Origin: Hydractinia symbiolongicarpus | Taxonomy: Eukaryota; Cnidaria; Hydrozoa; Anthoathecata; Hydractiniidae | Assembly (NCBI RefSeq): GCF_029227915.1 | Contig: NC_079878.1 | Coordinates: 17,858,001-17,922,000, forward strand | Reading direction: 5' to 3' | Length of the DNA: 64,000 nucleotides | Notes under the pieces: model-generated | Seen by the model: only the letters and a program-made list of their open reading frames with translations | The model's database searches: none | Told to the model about the DNA's origin: nothing | Shown: piece after piece, positions 20,177-33,411 of the stretch | Position numbering within the stretch: the first letter of the stretch is position 1 | Layout: each line of letters begins with the position of its first letter | Translations under genes and position numbers: made by a program

Positions 20177-22584
20177 CTTAATGGACTGCGACGCGTCAAG
20201 TCGTTTTCCATTCCGCAATGGCCATAGAACACCATAAACTACATGCGCAGTCTTCTAAAGGCTGTAATACGGCTTTTTGCAGTCTAATAGGGGCCTTACA
20301 CGTCTATGACGCGCATCTACAAGCTTAGACCAATGGGGATCGGTTTAGTCTTTCCACTCTCAATGGACTACGAAATGGCCATAGAACACCGTCAAGTTCG
20401 TCATTAGTCTACTAAAGGTTGTAGTAAGGCCTTTTGCAGTCCATTGAGGACCTGACACGTAAGACACGTGCTTCCACGACCATAGACAGGTGGGGATCGG
20501 TCCAGTCCTTCCACTGTCACTGAACCACGATGCCTCAAGTCATTTTCCAATCTGCAATGGCCATAGAACACCATCAACTACATGCGCAGTCTTCTAAAAG
20601 ATGTAAGAAGGCGTTTTGCAGCCTAATGGAGGCCTTACACGTAAATGACGTGCTTCTACGAGCATAGACCAGTGGCCATAGGTCTAGTCCTTTTACTCTT
20701 CTTGGACTACGACGCCTCAAGTCGTCTTCCATTCCGCAATGGCCATAGCACACCATGAACTGCATGAACGGCCTTCTAAAATTTGCAGTGCTGTCTTTTG
20801 CAGCCTAGTAGGGGCCTTACACGTCAATGACGTGCTTCTACGAGCATAGACCGGTGGGGATAGGTCTAGTCCTTTCACTCTCTATGGACTACAACGCCTC
20901 AAGTCATTTTCCAGACCGAAATTGCCATGGAAACCATCAACTACGTGCACAGTCTTCTAATGGCTGCAATGCGGCCTTTTGCACTCCAGTATGGGTCTTA
21001 CACGTAAGTACCGTGCTTCCACGACAATAGTCCTGGGGGGGGGATCGGTCCAGTCCTTCCAATGTCAGTGGACTACGACGCCTCAAATCATTTTTCAATC
21101 CGCAATGGCTATAGAACACAATCAAGTACATGCGCATTTTTCTGAAGGCTGTAATGCGGCTTTTTGCAGCCTAATAGGGGCCTAACACGTCAATGACGTG
21201 CTTCTACAAGCATAGACCGGTGGGGACTGGTCTAGTCCGTTTACTCTCTATGGCCTACGACGCCTCAAGTTGTTTTCCGTTCCGCAATGGCTATAGAACA
21301 CCGTCAAGTACGTGCACAATCTACTAAAGTTTATACTACGGACTTTTGTAGCCTAATAAGGGCCTTACACGTAAATCACGTCTTCCAGGAGCCTAGACCA
21401 GTGAGGATTGGTCTGATCCTTCCACTCTAAATGGACTACAACGCCTCAAATCATTTTTCAATCCGCAATTGCTATAGAACACAATCAACTACATGCGCAG
21501 TCTTTTGAAGGCTGTAATGCGGCTTTTTTCAGCCTAATAGGGGTCTTACACGTCAATAACGTCCTTCTACGAGCATAGACCGGTGGGAATCGCTCTAGTC
21601 CGTGTACTCTCTATGGACTACGACGCCTGAAGTCATTTTTCATTCCGCAATGGCCATAGAGCACCGCCAAGTACGTGACAGTCTTCCAAGAGGTTATAAT
21701 TCGGCCTTTTGCAGCTTAATAAGGGCCTTACACGTAAATCACGTGCTTCCGCGACCATAGACCGGGGGGATTGCTGTAGTCCTTCCACTGCCAGTGGACT
21801 ACTTTGCCACAAGTCCTTTTCTTTTCTGCAATGGCTATAGAACACCATCAACTACATTCACGTCTAAAATTTGTAGTACGCTCTTTTGATGCCTACTTGG
21901 GGCCTTACACGTTAATGACGCGCTTCCACGAACATAGAGAGGCGGGGATCAGACCAATCCTTCGACTCTCAATGGGCTACGACGAATCAAGCGTTTTCCA
22001 ATCCGCATGGTCCATAGAAGACCGTGAAGTTTGTCATTAGTCTTCTAAAGTTTATAATACGGTCTTTTGCAGCCCAATAAGGGCCTTACACGTAAGTCAC
22101 GTGCTTCCACGACCATCGACCGGTGGGGATCGGTCTAGTCCTTCCATTTTCAGACGGCTCAAGTCATTTTCCAATCCGCAATGGCGATAGAACACCATCA
22201 ACTACATGCACAGTCTTCTAAAGGTTGTAATACGGCTTTTTGCAGCCTAATAGGGGCCTTTCACGTCAATCACGTGCTTCTACGAGACTAGGCCGGTGGA
22301 GATCGGTCTAGTCCTTTCACTCTCTATGAATTACGAGCCCTTAAGTCGTTTTTTATTCCGCAATGGCCATAGAACACCGTCAAGTACGTGCACAATCTAT
22401 TGAAGGTTACAATACGGTCTTTTGCAGCCTAATAAGGGCCTTACACGTAAATCACGTCATCCAGGAGCCTAGACCGGTGGGGATCGGTCTGATCCTTCCA
22501 CTGTCCATGGACTACGACGCCTCAAATCGTTTTCCATTTCGCAATGGCCATAGAACACCGTCAAGTACGTGCACAATCAATTGA
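20177..22584. repeat. 2.4-kb homogenised block, copy 3 of 3
   Basis: The offset from copy 2 is 3136 bases before the poly-G tract and 3134 after it, and from copy 1 it is 6604 throughout. Small differences include TCTTCTGAAG to TCTTTTGAAG near 21502 and TTCTCAG to TTTTCAG near 22147. Confidence 0.85.
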
Positions 22585-23640
22585 AGGTTACAATACGGCC
22601 TTTTGAAGCCTAATAAGGGCCTTACACGTTAATCACGTCATCAAGGAGACTAGACCGGTGAGGATTGGTCTGATCCTTTCGCTTTTAATGGCCTACGACG
22701 CCTCAAGTCGTTTTCCAATCCGCAATGGACATAAAACACCATCAACTACATGCACAGTCTTCTAGAGTCTGTACTGCGGCTTTTTGCAGCCTAATAGGGG
22801 CCTTTCATGAGAATGACGTGCTTCTACGAGCATAGACCGGTGGGGATTGGTCTAGTCCTTTCACTCTTTATGAACTACGACGCCTCAAGCCGTTTTCCAT
22901 TCCTCAATGGCCATAGAAAACCTTCAAGTACGTGCACAATCTATTGAAGGTTGCAATACGGCCTTTTGAAGCCTAATAAGAGCCTTACACGTTAATCACG
23001 TCATCAAGGAGCCTAGACCGGTGAGGATCGGTCTGATCCTTCCACGGTCAATGGACTACGACGCCTAGAACACCGTCAAGTACGTGAACAGTCTTCCAAA
23101 GGTTATAATACGATCTTTTGCAGCTTAACAAGGGCCTTACACGTAAATCACGTCTTTCAGGAGCCTAGACCGGTGAGGACTAGTTTGATCCTTCCACTTT
23201 CAATGGACTACGACGCCTCAAGTCGTTTTCCATCCCGCAATGGCAATAGAACACCGTCAAGTACGTGCACAGTCTTCCAAAAGGTTATAATACGGCCTTT
23301 TGCAGCCTAATAGGGGCCTTACGCGTAAATGACGTGCTTCCACGAGCCTAGACCGGTGGGGATCGGTCTAGTCCTTCCACTCTTAATTGACTTCGATGCC
23401 TCAAGTCATTTTCCAATCCGCAATGGCCATAGAACACCATCAACTACATGCGCAGTCTTTTAAAGGATGCAATAAGACGAATCAAGTCGTGTTCCAATCC
23501 GCAATGACCATAGAACACCGTCAAGTTCGGTATTAGTCATCTAAAGGTTGTAATACGGTCTTTTGCAGCCCAATGGGGGCCTTACACGTAAGTCACGTGC
23601 CTCCACAACCATAGACCGTTGGGGATCGGTCTAGTCCTTC

Positions 23641-26600
23641 CACCGTCACTGGACGACAATGCCTCAAGTCATTTTTCAATTTGCAATGGCCATAGAACAC
23701 AATCAACTACATGCACAGTCTTCTAAAGGCTGTAATACGGTCTTTTGCAGCGTAGTAGGGGCCTTACACCTCAGTAACGTGCTTCTACGAGCGTAGACCG
23801 GTGTGGATTGGTCTAGTTCTTCCACTCTTAATGGACTGCGACGATTCAAGAGGTTTTCCAATCCACAATGGCCATAGAACACCGCCAAGTGCGTGCACAA
23901 TCTTGTAAATGTTATAATACGACCTTTTGCGGCCTAATATGGGCCTTACATGTAAAAGACGTCTTCCAGGAGCCTAGACCGGTGAGGATCGGTCTGATCC
24001 TTCTACTCTCTTTGGACTACGACGCCTTAAGTCGTTTTTCATTCCGCAATGGCTATAGAACACCGTCAAGTACGTGCACAGTCTTCCAAAAGGTTATAAT
24101 ACGGTCTTTTGCAGACTAATAAAGACCTTACACGTAAATCACGTGCTTCCACGACCATAGACCGGTGGGGATTGGACGTGGAAGCAGCCTAATAGAGGCC
24201 TTACACGTCAATGACGCGCTTCCACGAGCATAGACAGGTGGAGATTGTTCTAGTCCTTCCACTGCCAGTGGACTACGACGCCTCAAGTCATTTTCCAGTC
24301 CGCAATGGCCATAGAACACCGTGAAGATTGTCATTAGTCTTCTAAAGTCTGTAATACGGAATTTTGCAGCCTAATAGGGGCCTTACACGTCAATGACGTG
24401 CTTCTACGAGCATACACCGGTGGGGATCGGTGTAGTCCATTCACTCTCTATGAACAAGGACGCCTCAATTCGTTTTCTATTCCGCAATGGCCATAGAACA
24501 CCGTCAAGTACGTGCACAATCTTCTAAAGGTAATAATCCGGCCTTTGCAGCCTAATAAGGGCCTTACACGTAAATCACGTCATCCAGGAGCCTAGACCGG
24601 TGAGGATCGGTCTGATCTTTCCACTGTCAATGGACTACGACGCCTCAAGTCGTTTTCCATTCCGCATTGGCCATAGAACACCGTAAGTACGTGCACAGTC
24701 TTCCAAAAGGTTATAATACGACCTTTTGCAGCTTAACAAGGGCCTTACACGTAAATCACGTCTTCCAGGAGCCTAGACCGGTGAGGATTAGTCTGATCCT
24801 TCCACTCTCAATTAACTAGGACGCATCAAGTCGTTTTTCATTCCGCAATGGCCATAGAACACCGTCAAGTACGTGCACAGTCTTCCAAAAGGTTATAATA
24901 CGGCCTGTTGCAGACTAATAAAGACCTTACACTTAAATCACGTGCTTCCACGACCATAGACCGGTGGGGATTGGTCGTGGAAGCAGCCTAATAAGGGCCT
25001 TACACGTCAATGACGCGCTTCCGCGAGCATAGACAGGTGGAGATCGGTCCAGTCCTTCGACTCTCAATGGACTGCGACGACTCAAGAGGTTTTCCAATCC
25101 ACAATGGCCATAGAACACCGTCAAGTACGTGCACAATCTTCCAAAAGATTATAATGCGAACTTTTGCAGCTTAAGAAGGGCCTTACACGTAAATCACGCC
25201 TTTCAGGAGCCTAGACCGGTGAGGATCAGTCTGATCCTTTCAATTTCAATGGCCTACGACGCCTCAAGTCGTTTTCCAATCCGCAATGGCCATAGGACAC
25301 CATCAAGTACGTGCACAATCTATTGAAAGTGACAATACGGCCTTCTGAAGCCTAATAAGGGCCTTACACGTTAATAAAGTCATCAAGGAGCCTAGACCGG
25401 TGAGGATCAGTCTGATCCTTCCACGGTCAATGGACTACGACGCCTCAAGTCGTTTTCCATTCTGCAATGGCCATAGAACACCATCAAGTACGTGCACAGT
25501 CTTCCAAAAGGTTATAATACGGCCTTTTGCAGCCTAATAGGGGCCTTACGCGTAAATGACGTGCTTGCACGAGCCTAGACCGGTGGGGATCGGTCTAGTC
25601 CTTCCACTTTTAATTGACTACGATGCCTCAAGTCATTTTCCAATCCGCAATGGTCATAGAACACCATCAACTACATGCACAGTCTTCTAAAGGCTGTAAT
25701 ACTGTCTTTTGCAGCGCAATAGGGGCCTTACACCTCAGTAACGTGCTTCTACGAGCATACACCGGTGGGGATCGGTGTAGTCCATTCACTCTCTATGAAC
25801 AAGGACGCCTCAATTCGGTTTCTATTCCGCAATGGCCATAGAACACCGTCAAGTACGTGCACAGTCTTCCAAAAGGCTATAATACGGCCTTTTGCAGCCT
25901 AATAGGGGCCTTACACGTAAATGACGTCTTGCAGGAGCCTAGACCGGTGAGGATCGGTCTGATCCTTCCACTCTTAATGGCCTACGACGCCTCAAGTCGT
26001 TTTCCAATCGACAATGGCCATAGAACACCATCAACTACATGCGAAGTTTTCTAAAACATGTAAAAATGCGTTTTGCAGCCTGATGGAGGCCTTACACAGC
26101 AATGACGTGCTTCTACGAGCATAGACTGGTGGAGATCGGTCTAGTTCTTCCACTGCCAGTGGGCTACGACGCCTCAACACATTCTCCAGTCCGCAATTGC
26201 CACAGAATACGATCAACTTCGTGCACAGTCTTCTAAAGTCTGTAATGCGGCCATTTTGCAGCCAAATAGGGGCCTTACACGTAAATGAAGCGCTTCCACG
26301 AGCATAGACAGGTGGAAATCGGTCCAGTCCTTCGACTCTCAATGGACTGCGACGACTCAAAAGGTTTTCAAATCCACAATGGCCATAGAACACCGTCAAG
26401 TACGTGCACAGTCTTCCAAAAGATTATAATACGAACTTTTGCAGCTTAACAAGGGCCTTACACGTAAATCACGCCTTCCAGGAGCCTAGACCGGTGAGGA
26501 TCAGTCTGATCCTTTCAATTTCAATGGCCTACGACGCCTCAAGTCGTTTTCCAATCCGCAATAGCTATAGGACACCATCAAGTACGTTCACAATCTATTG

Positions 26601-28865
26601 AAAGTTACAATACGGCCTTTTGAAGCCTAATAAGGGCCTTACACGTTTATCAAGTCATCAAGGAGCCTAGACCGGTGAGGATCAGTCTGATCCTTCACCG
26701 GTCAATAAACTACGACGCCTCAAGTCGTTTTCCATTCCGCAATGGCCATAGAACACCATCAAGTACGTGCACAGTCTTCCAAAAGGTTATAATACGGCCT
26801 TTTGCAGCCTAATAGGGGCCTTACGCGTAAATGACGTGCTTCCACGAGCCTAGACCGGTGGGGATCGGTCTAGTCCTTCCACTTTTAATTGACTACGATG
26901 CCTCAAGTCATTTTCCAATCCGCAATGGTCGTAGAACACCATCAACTACATGCACAGTCTTCTAAAGGCTGTAATACTGTCTTTTGCAGCGCAATAGGGG
27001 CCTTACACCTCAGTAACGTGCTTCTACGAGCGTAGACCGGTGTGGATCAGTCTAGTCCTTCCACTCTTAATGGCCTACGACGCCTCAAGTCGTTTTCCAA
27101 TCCACAATGGCCATAGAACACCATCAATACATGCACAGTCTTCTAAAGTCTGTAATACGGATTTTTGCAGCCTAATAGGGGCCTTTCACGAGAATGACGT
27201 GCTTCTACGAGCATAGACCGGTGTGGATCGGTCTAGTCTTTTCACTCTCTATGAACTACAACGCCTCAAGTCGTCTTCCATTCCGCAATGGCCATAGAAC
27301 GCCGTCAAGTACGTGCAAAATCTATTGCAGGTTACAATATGGCCTTTTGCAGCCCAATAAGTTCCTTACACGTTAATCACGTCATCCAGGAGCCTGGACC
27401 GGCGAGGATTGGTCTGATCCTTCCACTGTCAATGAACTACGACGCCTAGAACACCGTCAAGTACGTGCACAGTCTTCCAAATGATTAAAATACGACCTTT
27501 TGCAGCTTAACAAGAGCCTTACACGAAAATCACGTCTTCCAGGAGCCTAGACCGTGAGGGTCGGTCTGATCCTTCCACTGCAAGTGGACTACTACGCCTC
27601 AAGTCGTTTTCTATTCCGCAATGGCCATAGAACATTATCAACTACATGCACGGCCTTCTAAAATTTGTAGTACGGTCTTTTGCAGCCTACTAGGGGCCTT
27701 ACACGTAAATGACGCGCTTCCACGAACATAGAGAGGTGAGGATCGCACCAATCCTTCGACTCTCAATGGGCTACGACGAATCAAGCATTTTCCAATCTGC
27801 AATGGCCATAGAACACCGTCAAGTACGTGAAAAGTCTTCCAAAAGGTTACAATACGACCTTTTGCAGCTTAAAAAGGGCCTTACACGTAAATCACGTCTT
27901 CCAGGAGCCTAGACCGGTGAGGATCAGTCTGATCCTTCCACTTTGAATGGCCTACGACGCCTTAAGGCGTTTTCCATTCCGCAATGGCCATAGAACACCG
28001 TCAAGTACGTGCACAGTCTTCCAAAACGTTATGATACGGCCTTTTGCAGTCCATTAAGGGCCTTACACGTAAGACACGTCCTTCCACGACCATAGACAGG
28101 TGGGGATCGGTCTAGTCCTTCCATTGTCACTGAACTACGATGCCGCAAGTCATTTTCCAATCCACAATGGCCATAGAACACCATCAACTACATGCACAGT
28201 CTTTTAAAGTCTGTAATATGGCTTTTTGCAGCCTAATAGGGGCCTTTCACGAGAATGACGTGCTTCTACGAGCGTAGACCGGTGGGGATCGGTCTAGTCC
28301 TTTCACTCGCTATGAACTACGACGCCTCAAGTCGTTTCCCATTCCGCAATGGCCATAGAACACCGTCAAGTACGTGCATAATGTATTTAAGGTTACAATA
28401 CGGCCTTTTGGAGCCTAATAAGGGCCTTACACGTTAATCACGTCATCCAGGAGCCTAGACCGGTGAGGATCGGTGTGATCCTTCCACTGTCAATGGACTT
28501 CGACGCCTAGAACACCGTCAAGTACGTGCACAGTCTTCCAAAAGGTTATAATACGATCTTTTGCAGCTTAACAAGGGCCTTACACGTAAATCACGTCTTC
28601 CAGGAGCCTAGACCGGTGAGGATTAGTTTGATCCTTCCACTTTCAAGATACTACGACGCCTCAAGTCGTTTTCCATCCCGCAATGGCCATAGAACACCGT
28701 CAAGTACGTGCATAGTCTTCCAAAAGGTTATAATACGGCCTTTTGCAGCCTAATCGGGGCCTTACGCGTAAATGACGTGCTTCCACGATCCTAGACCGGT
28801 GGGGATCGGTCTAGTCCTTCCACTCTTAATTGACTACGATGCCTCAAGTCATTTTCCAATCCGAA
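23641..28865. repeat. Satellite array, mixed variants without a clear long period
   Basis: Monomers here are recombinants of variants seen on both sides. Several are truncated: one has GACGCCTAGAACACC (at about 27450 and 28507), a deletion of roughly 30 bases. A foldback-bearing variant occurs at about 24144-24184 and 24944-24984. No gene or RNA feature is seen. Confidence 0.75.
24944..24984. repeat. 13-bp perfect foldback in a rearranged monomer
   Basis: The left arm GCTTCCACGACCA (24944-24956) and right arm TGGTCGTGGAAGC (24972-24984) are perfect inverted copies around a 15-base loop. The right arm replaces the usual CGGTCTAGTCC sequence, after which the monomer resumes at AGCCTAATAAGG, so over 100 bases of monomer are missing. 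The same structure is at 31694-31734, and one with a single mismatch is at about 24144-24184. Confidence 0.85.
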
Positions 28866-31510
28866 ATGGCCATAGAACACCATCAACTACATGCGCAGTC
28901 TTCTGAAGGATGCAATAAGACGAATCAAGTCGTTTTCCAATCCGCAATAGCCATAGAACACCGTCAAGTTCGTCATTAGTCATCTAAAGGTTGTAATACG
29001 GTCTTTTGCAGCCCAATGGGGGCCTTACACGTAAGTCACGTGCCTCCACAACCATAGACCGTTGTGGATCGGTCTAGTCCTTCCACCGTCACTGGAAGAC
29101 AATGCCTCAAGTCATTTTCCAATTTGCAATGGCCATAGAACACAATCAACTACATGCACAGTCTTCTAAAGGCTGTAATACGGTCTTTTGCAGCGTAGTA
29201 GGGGCGTTACACCTCAGTAACGTGCTTCTACGAGCGTAGACCGGTGTGGATCGGTCTAGTCCTTCCACTCTTAATGGACTGCGACGATTCAAGAGGTTTT
29301 CCAATCCACAATGGCCATAGAACACCGTCAAGTGCGTGCACAATCTTCTAAATGTTATATTACGACCTTTTGCGGCCTAATATGGGCCTTACACGTAAAT
29401 GACGTCTTCCAAGAGCCTAGACCGGTGAGGATCGGTCTGATCCTTCTACTCTCTTTGGACTACGACGCCTCAAGTCGTTTTTCATTCCGCAATGGCCATA
29501 GAACACCGTCAAGTACGTGCACAGTCTTCCAAAAGGTTATAATACCGGTGGGGATTGGACGTGGAATCAGCCTAATACAGGCCTTACACGTCAATGACGC
29601 GCTTCCACGAGCAAAGACAGGTGGGGATTGGTCTAGTCTTTCCACTGCCAGTGGACTACGACGCCTCAAGTCATTTTCCAGTCCGCAATGGCCATAGAAC
29701 ACAGTGAAGGTTGTCATTAGTCTTCTAAAGTCTGTAATACGGAATTTTGCAGCCTAATAGGGGCCTTACACGTCAATGACGTGCTTCTACGAGCATACAC
29801 CGGTGGGGATCGGTGTAGTCCATTCACTCTCTATGAACAAGGACGCCTCAATTCGGTTTCTATTCCGCAATGGCCATAGAACACCGTCAAGTACGTGCAC
29901 AATCTTCTAAAGGTAATAATCCGGCCTTTTGCAGCCTAATAAATGCCTTACACGTAAATCACGTCATCCAGGAGCCTAGACCGGTGGGGATCGGTCTGAT
30001 CTTTCCACTGTCAATGGACTACGACGCCTCAAGTCGTTTTCTATTCCGCATTGGCCATAGAACACCGTAAGTACGTGCACAGTCTTCCAAAAGGTTATAA
30101 TACGACCTTTTGCAGACTAATAAGGGCCTTACACGTAAATCACGTCTTCCAGGAGCCTAGACCGGTGAGGATCGGTCTGATCCTTCTACTCTCTTTGGAC
30201 TACCACGCCTCAAGTCGTTTTTCATTCCGCAATGGCCATAGAACACCATCAACTACATGCGCAGTCTTCTGAAGGATGCAATAAGACGAATCAAGTCGTT
30301 TTCCAATCCGCAATAGCCATAGAACACCGTCAAGTTCGTCATTAGTCATCTAAAGGTTGTAATACGGTCTTTTGCAGCCCAATGGGGGCCTTACACGTAA
30401 GTCACGTGCCTCCACAACCATAGACCGTTGTGGATCGGTCTAGTCCTTCCACCGTCACTGGAAGACAATGCCTCAAGTCATTTTCCAATTTGCAATGGCC
30501 ATAGAACACAATCAACTACATGCACAGTCTTCTAAAGGCTGTAATACGGTCTTTTGCAGCGTAGTAGGGGCGTTACACCTCAGTAACGTGCTTCTACGAG
30601 CGTAGACCGGTGTGGATCGGTCTAGTCCTTCCACTCTTAATGGACTGCGACGATTCAAGAGGTTTTCCAATCCACAATGGCCATAGAACACCGTCAAGTG
30701 CGTGCACAATCTTCTAAATGTTATATTACGACCTTTTGCGGCCTAATATGGGCCTTACACGTAAATGACGTCTTCCAAGAGCCTAGACCGGTGAGGATCG
30801 GTCTGATCCTTCTACTCTCTTTGGACTACGACGCCTCAAGTCGTTTTTCATTCCGCAATGGCCATAGAACACCGTCAAGTACGTGCACAGTGTTCCAAAA
30901 GGTTATAATACCGGTGGGGATTGGACATGGAAGCAGCCTAATACAGGCCTTACACGTCAATGACGCGCTTCCACGAGCAAAGACAAGTGGAGATTGGTCT
31001 AGTCCTTCCACTGCCAGTGGACTACGACGCCTCAAGTCATTTTCCAGTCCGCAATGGCCATAGAACACAGTGAAGGTTGTCATTAGTCTTCTGAAGTCTG
31101 TAATACGGAATTTTGCAGCCTAATAGGGGCCTTACACGTCAATGACGTGCTTCTACGAGCATACACCGGTGGGGATCGGTGTAGTCCATTCACTCTCTAT
31201 GAACAAGGACGCCTCAATTCGGTTTCTATTCCGCAATGGCCATAGAACACCGTCAAGTACGTGCACAATCTTCTAAAGGTAATAATCCGGCCTTTTGCAG
31301 CCTAATAAAGGCCTTACACGTAAATCACGTCATCCAGGAGCCTAGACCGGTGGGGATCGGTCTGATCTTTCCACTGTCAATGGACTACGACGCCTCAAGT
31401 CGTTTTCTATTCCGCATTGGCCATAGAACACCGTAAGTACGTGCACAGTCTTCCAAAAGGTTATAATACGACCTTTTGCAGACTAATAAGGGCCTTACAC
31501 GTAAATCACG
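28866..31510. repeat. 1366-bp tandem duplication in the satellite
   Basis: The segment 28866-30231 recurs at 30232 to about 31510 (offset 1366, about 7.5 monomers): 28891/30257, 29146/30512, 29870/31236 and 30051/31417. The two copies are almost identical. Each contains a truncated monomer in which TTATAATA runs straight into CCGGTGGGGATTGGAC. Confidence 0.85.
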
Positions 31511-31693
31511 TTTTCCAGGAGCCTACACCGCTAAGGATTGGTCTGATCCTTCCACTCTTAATGAACTACGACGCCTCAAGTCCTTTTTCATTCCGCAATG
31601 GCCATAGAACACCGTCAAGAACGTTCACAGTCTTCCAAAAGGTTATAATACGCCCTTTTGCAGACTAATAAAGACCTTACACTTAAATCACGT

Positions 31694-31734
31694 GCTTCCA
31701 CGACCATAGACCGGTGGGGATTGGTCGTGGAAGC
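31694..31734. repeat. 13-bp perfect foldback, second locus
   Basis: The arms 31694-31706 and 31722-31734 are the same as at 24944-24984, with a 15-base loop. The following sequence, AGCCTAAGAAGGGCC, is the normal monomer with one change. Confidence 0.85.
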
Positions 31735-32410
31735 AGCCTAAGAAGGGCCTTACAAGTCAATGACGCGCTTCCACGAGCATTGACAGGTGGGGATTGGTCT
31801 AGTCCTTCCACTGCCGGTGGACTACGACGCAATGGCCATAGAACACCGTGAAGATTGTCATTAGTCTTCTGAAGTCTGTAATACGGATTTTTGCAGCCTA
31901 ATAGGGGCCTAACACGTCAATGACGTGCTTCTACGAGCAGAGACCGGTGGGGATCGGTGTATTCCTTTCACTCCTTATGAACTACGACGCTTCAAGTCGT
32001 TTTCCATTCGGCAATGGTCATAGAACACCGTCAAGTACGTGCACATTCTTCGAAGAGGTTATAACACGGCCTTATGCAGCCTAATAAAGGTTTTACACGT
32101 AAAGCACGTGCTTCCGCGACCATAGACTGGTGGGGATTGCTCTAGTCCTTCCACTTCCAGTGAACTACTACGCCTCAAGTCGTTTTCCATTCCGCAATGG
32201 CCATAGAACACAATCAACTACATGCACGGCCTTCTAAAATTTGTAGTACGGTCTTTTGCAGACTACTAGGGGCCTTACACGTAAATGACGCGCTTCCACG
32301 AACATAGAGAGGTGGTGATCCGACCAATCCTTCGACTCTCAATGGACTGCGATGACTCAAGAGGTTTTCAAATCCACAATGGCCATAGAACACCGTCAAG
32401 TACGTGCACA

Positions 32411-33030
32411 GTCTTCCAAAAGGTTATAATACCGGTGGGGATTGGACGTGGAAGCAGCCTAATACAGGCCTTACACGTCAATGACGCGCTTCCACGAGCA
32501 AAGACAGGTGGAGATTGGTCTAGTCCTTCCACTGCCAGTGGACTACGACGCCTCAAGTCATTTTCCAGTCCGCAATGGCCATAGAACACAGTGAAGGTTG
32601 TCATTAGTCTTCTGAAGTCTGTAATACGGAATTTTGCAGCCTAATAGGGGCCTTACACGTCAATGACGTGCTTCTACGAGCATACACCGGTGGGGATCGG
32701 TGTAGTCCATTCACTCTCTATGAACAAGGACGCCTCAATTCGGTTTCTATTCCGCAATGGCCATAGAACACCGTCAAGTACGTGCACAATCTTCTAAAGG
32801 TAATAATCCGGCCTTTTGCAGCCTAATAAAGGCCTTACACGTAAATCACGTCATCCAGGAGCCTAGACCGGTGGGGATCGGTCTGATCTTTCCACTGTCA
32901 ATGGACTACGACGCCTCAAGTCGTTTTCTATTCCGCATTGGCCATAGAACACCGTAAGTACGTGCACAGTCTTCCAAAAGGTTATAATACGACCTTTTGC
33001 AGACTAATAAGGGCCTTACACGTAAATCAC
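32411..33030. repeat. Third partial copy of the 1366-bp block
   Basis: The sequence from TTATAATACCGGTGGGG to the TAAGGGCCTTACACG near 33020 repeats the part of the duplication at about 30890-31509 (offset 1521). It then switches at about 33030 to the CGGAGCCCAGACTTGTTGCC variant typical of the right half of the array. Confidence 0.75.
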
Positions 33031-33411
33031 GACCTTCCCGGAGCCCAGACTTGTTGCCATAGGTCTAGTCCTTCCACTCATCATAGACTACGACGCCTCA
33101 AGTCGTTTTTCATTCTGCAATGGCCATAGAACACCATCAACTGCATGCACGGCCTTCTAAATTTGTAGTACGGTCTTTTGCAGCCTAATAGGGCCTTATA
33201 CGTGAATGACGTGCTTCCACGAGCATAGACAGGTGGCCATAGGTCTAGTCCTTGCACTCTTAATGGACTATGACGCATCAAGTCGTTTTCCATTCCTCAA
33301 TGGCCATAGAACACCATCAACTACATGCAGAGTCTTCTAAATGCTGTAATACGGCTTTTTGCAGCCTAACAGGGATCTTACAAGTAACTCACGTGTCCCA
33401 GGAGCCTAGAG

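Larger units (their letters stand above)
12455..23640. repeat. 6604-bp higher-order repeat, one full copy and a partial second
   Basis: Landmarks recur at an offset of exactly 6604 bases: 12625/19229, 13351/19955, 14223/20827, 15029/21633, 15759/22363 and 16461/23065. The match runs from about 12455/19059 to 17036/23640. A patch at about 16076-16300 against 22680-22900 is clearly more diverged, as if replaced by a different variant. Inside the unit a shorter period of 3134 or 3470 bases is visible, so the unit is a dimer of two related blocks. Confidence 0.85.
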
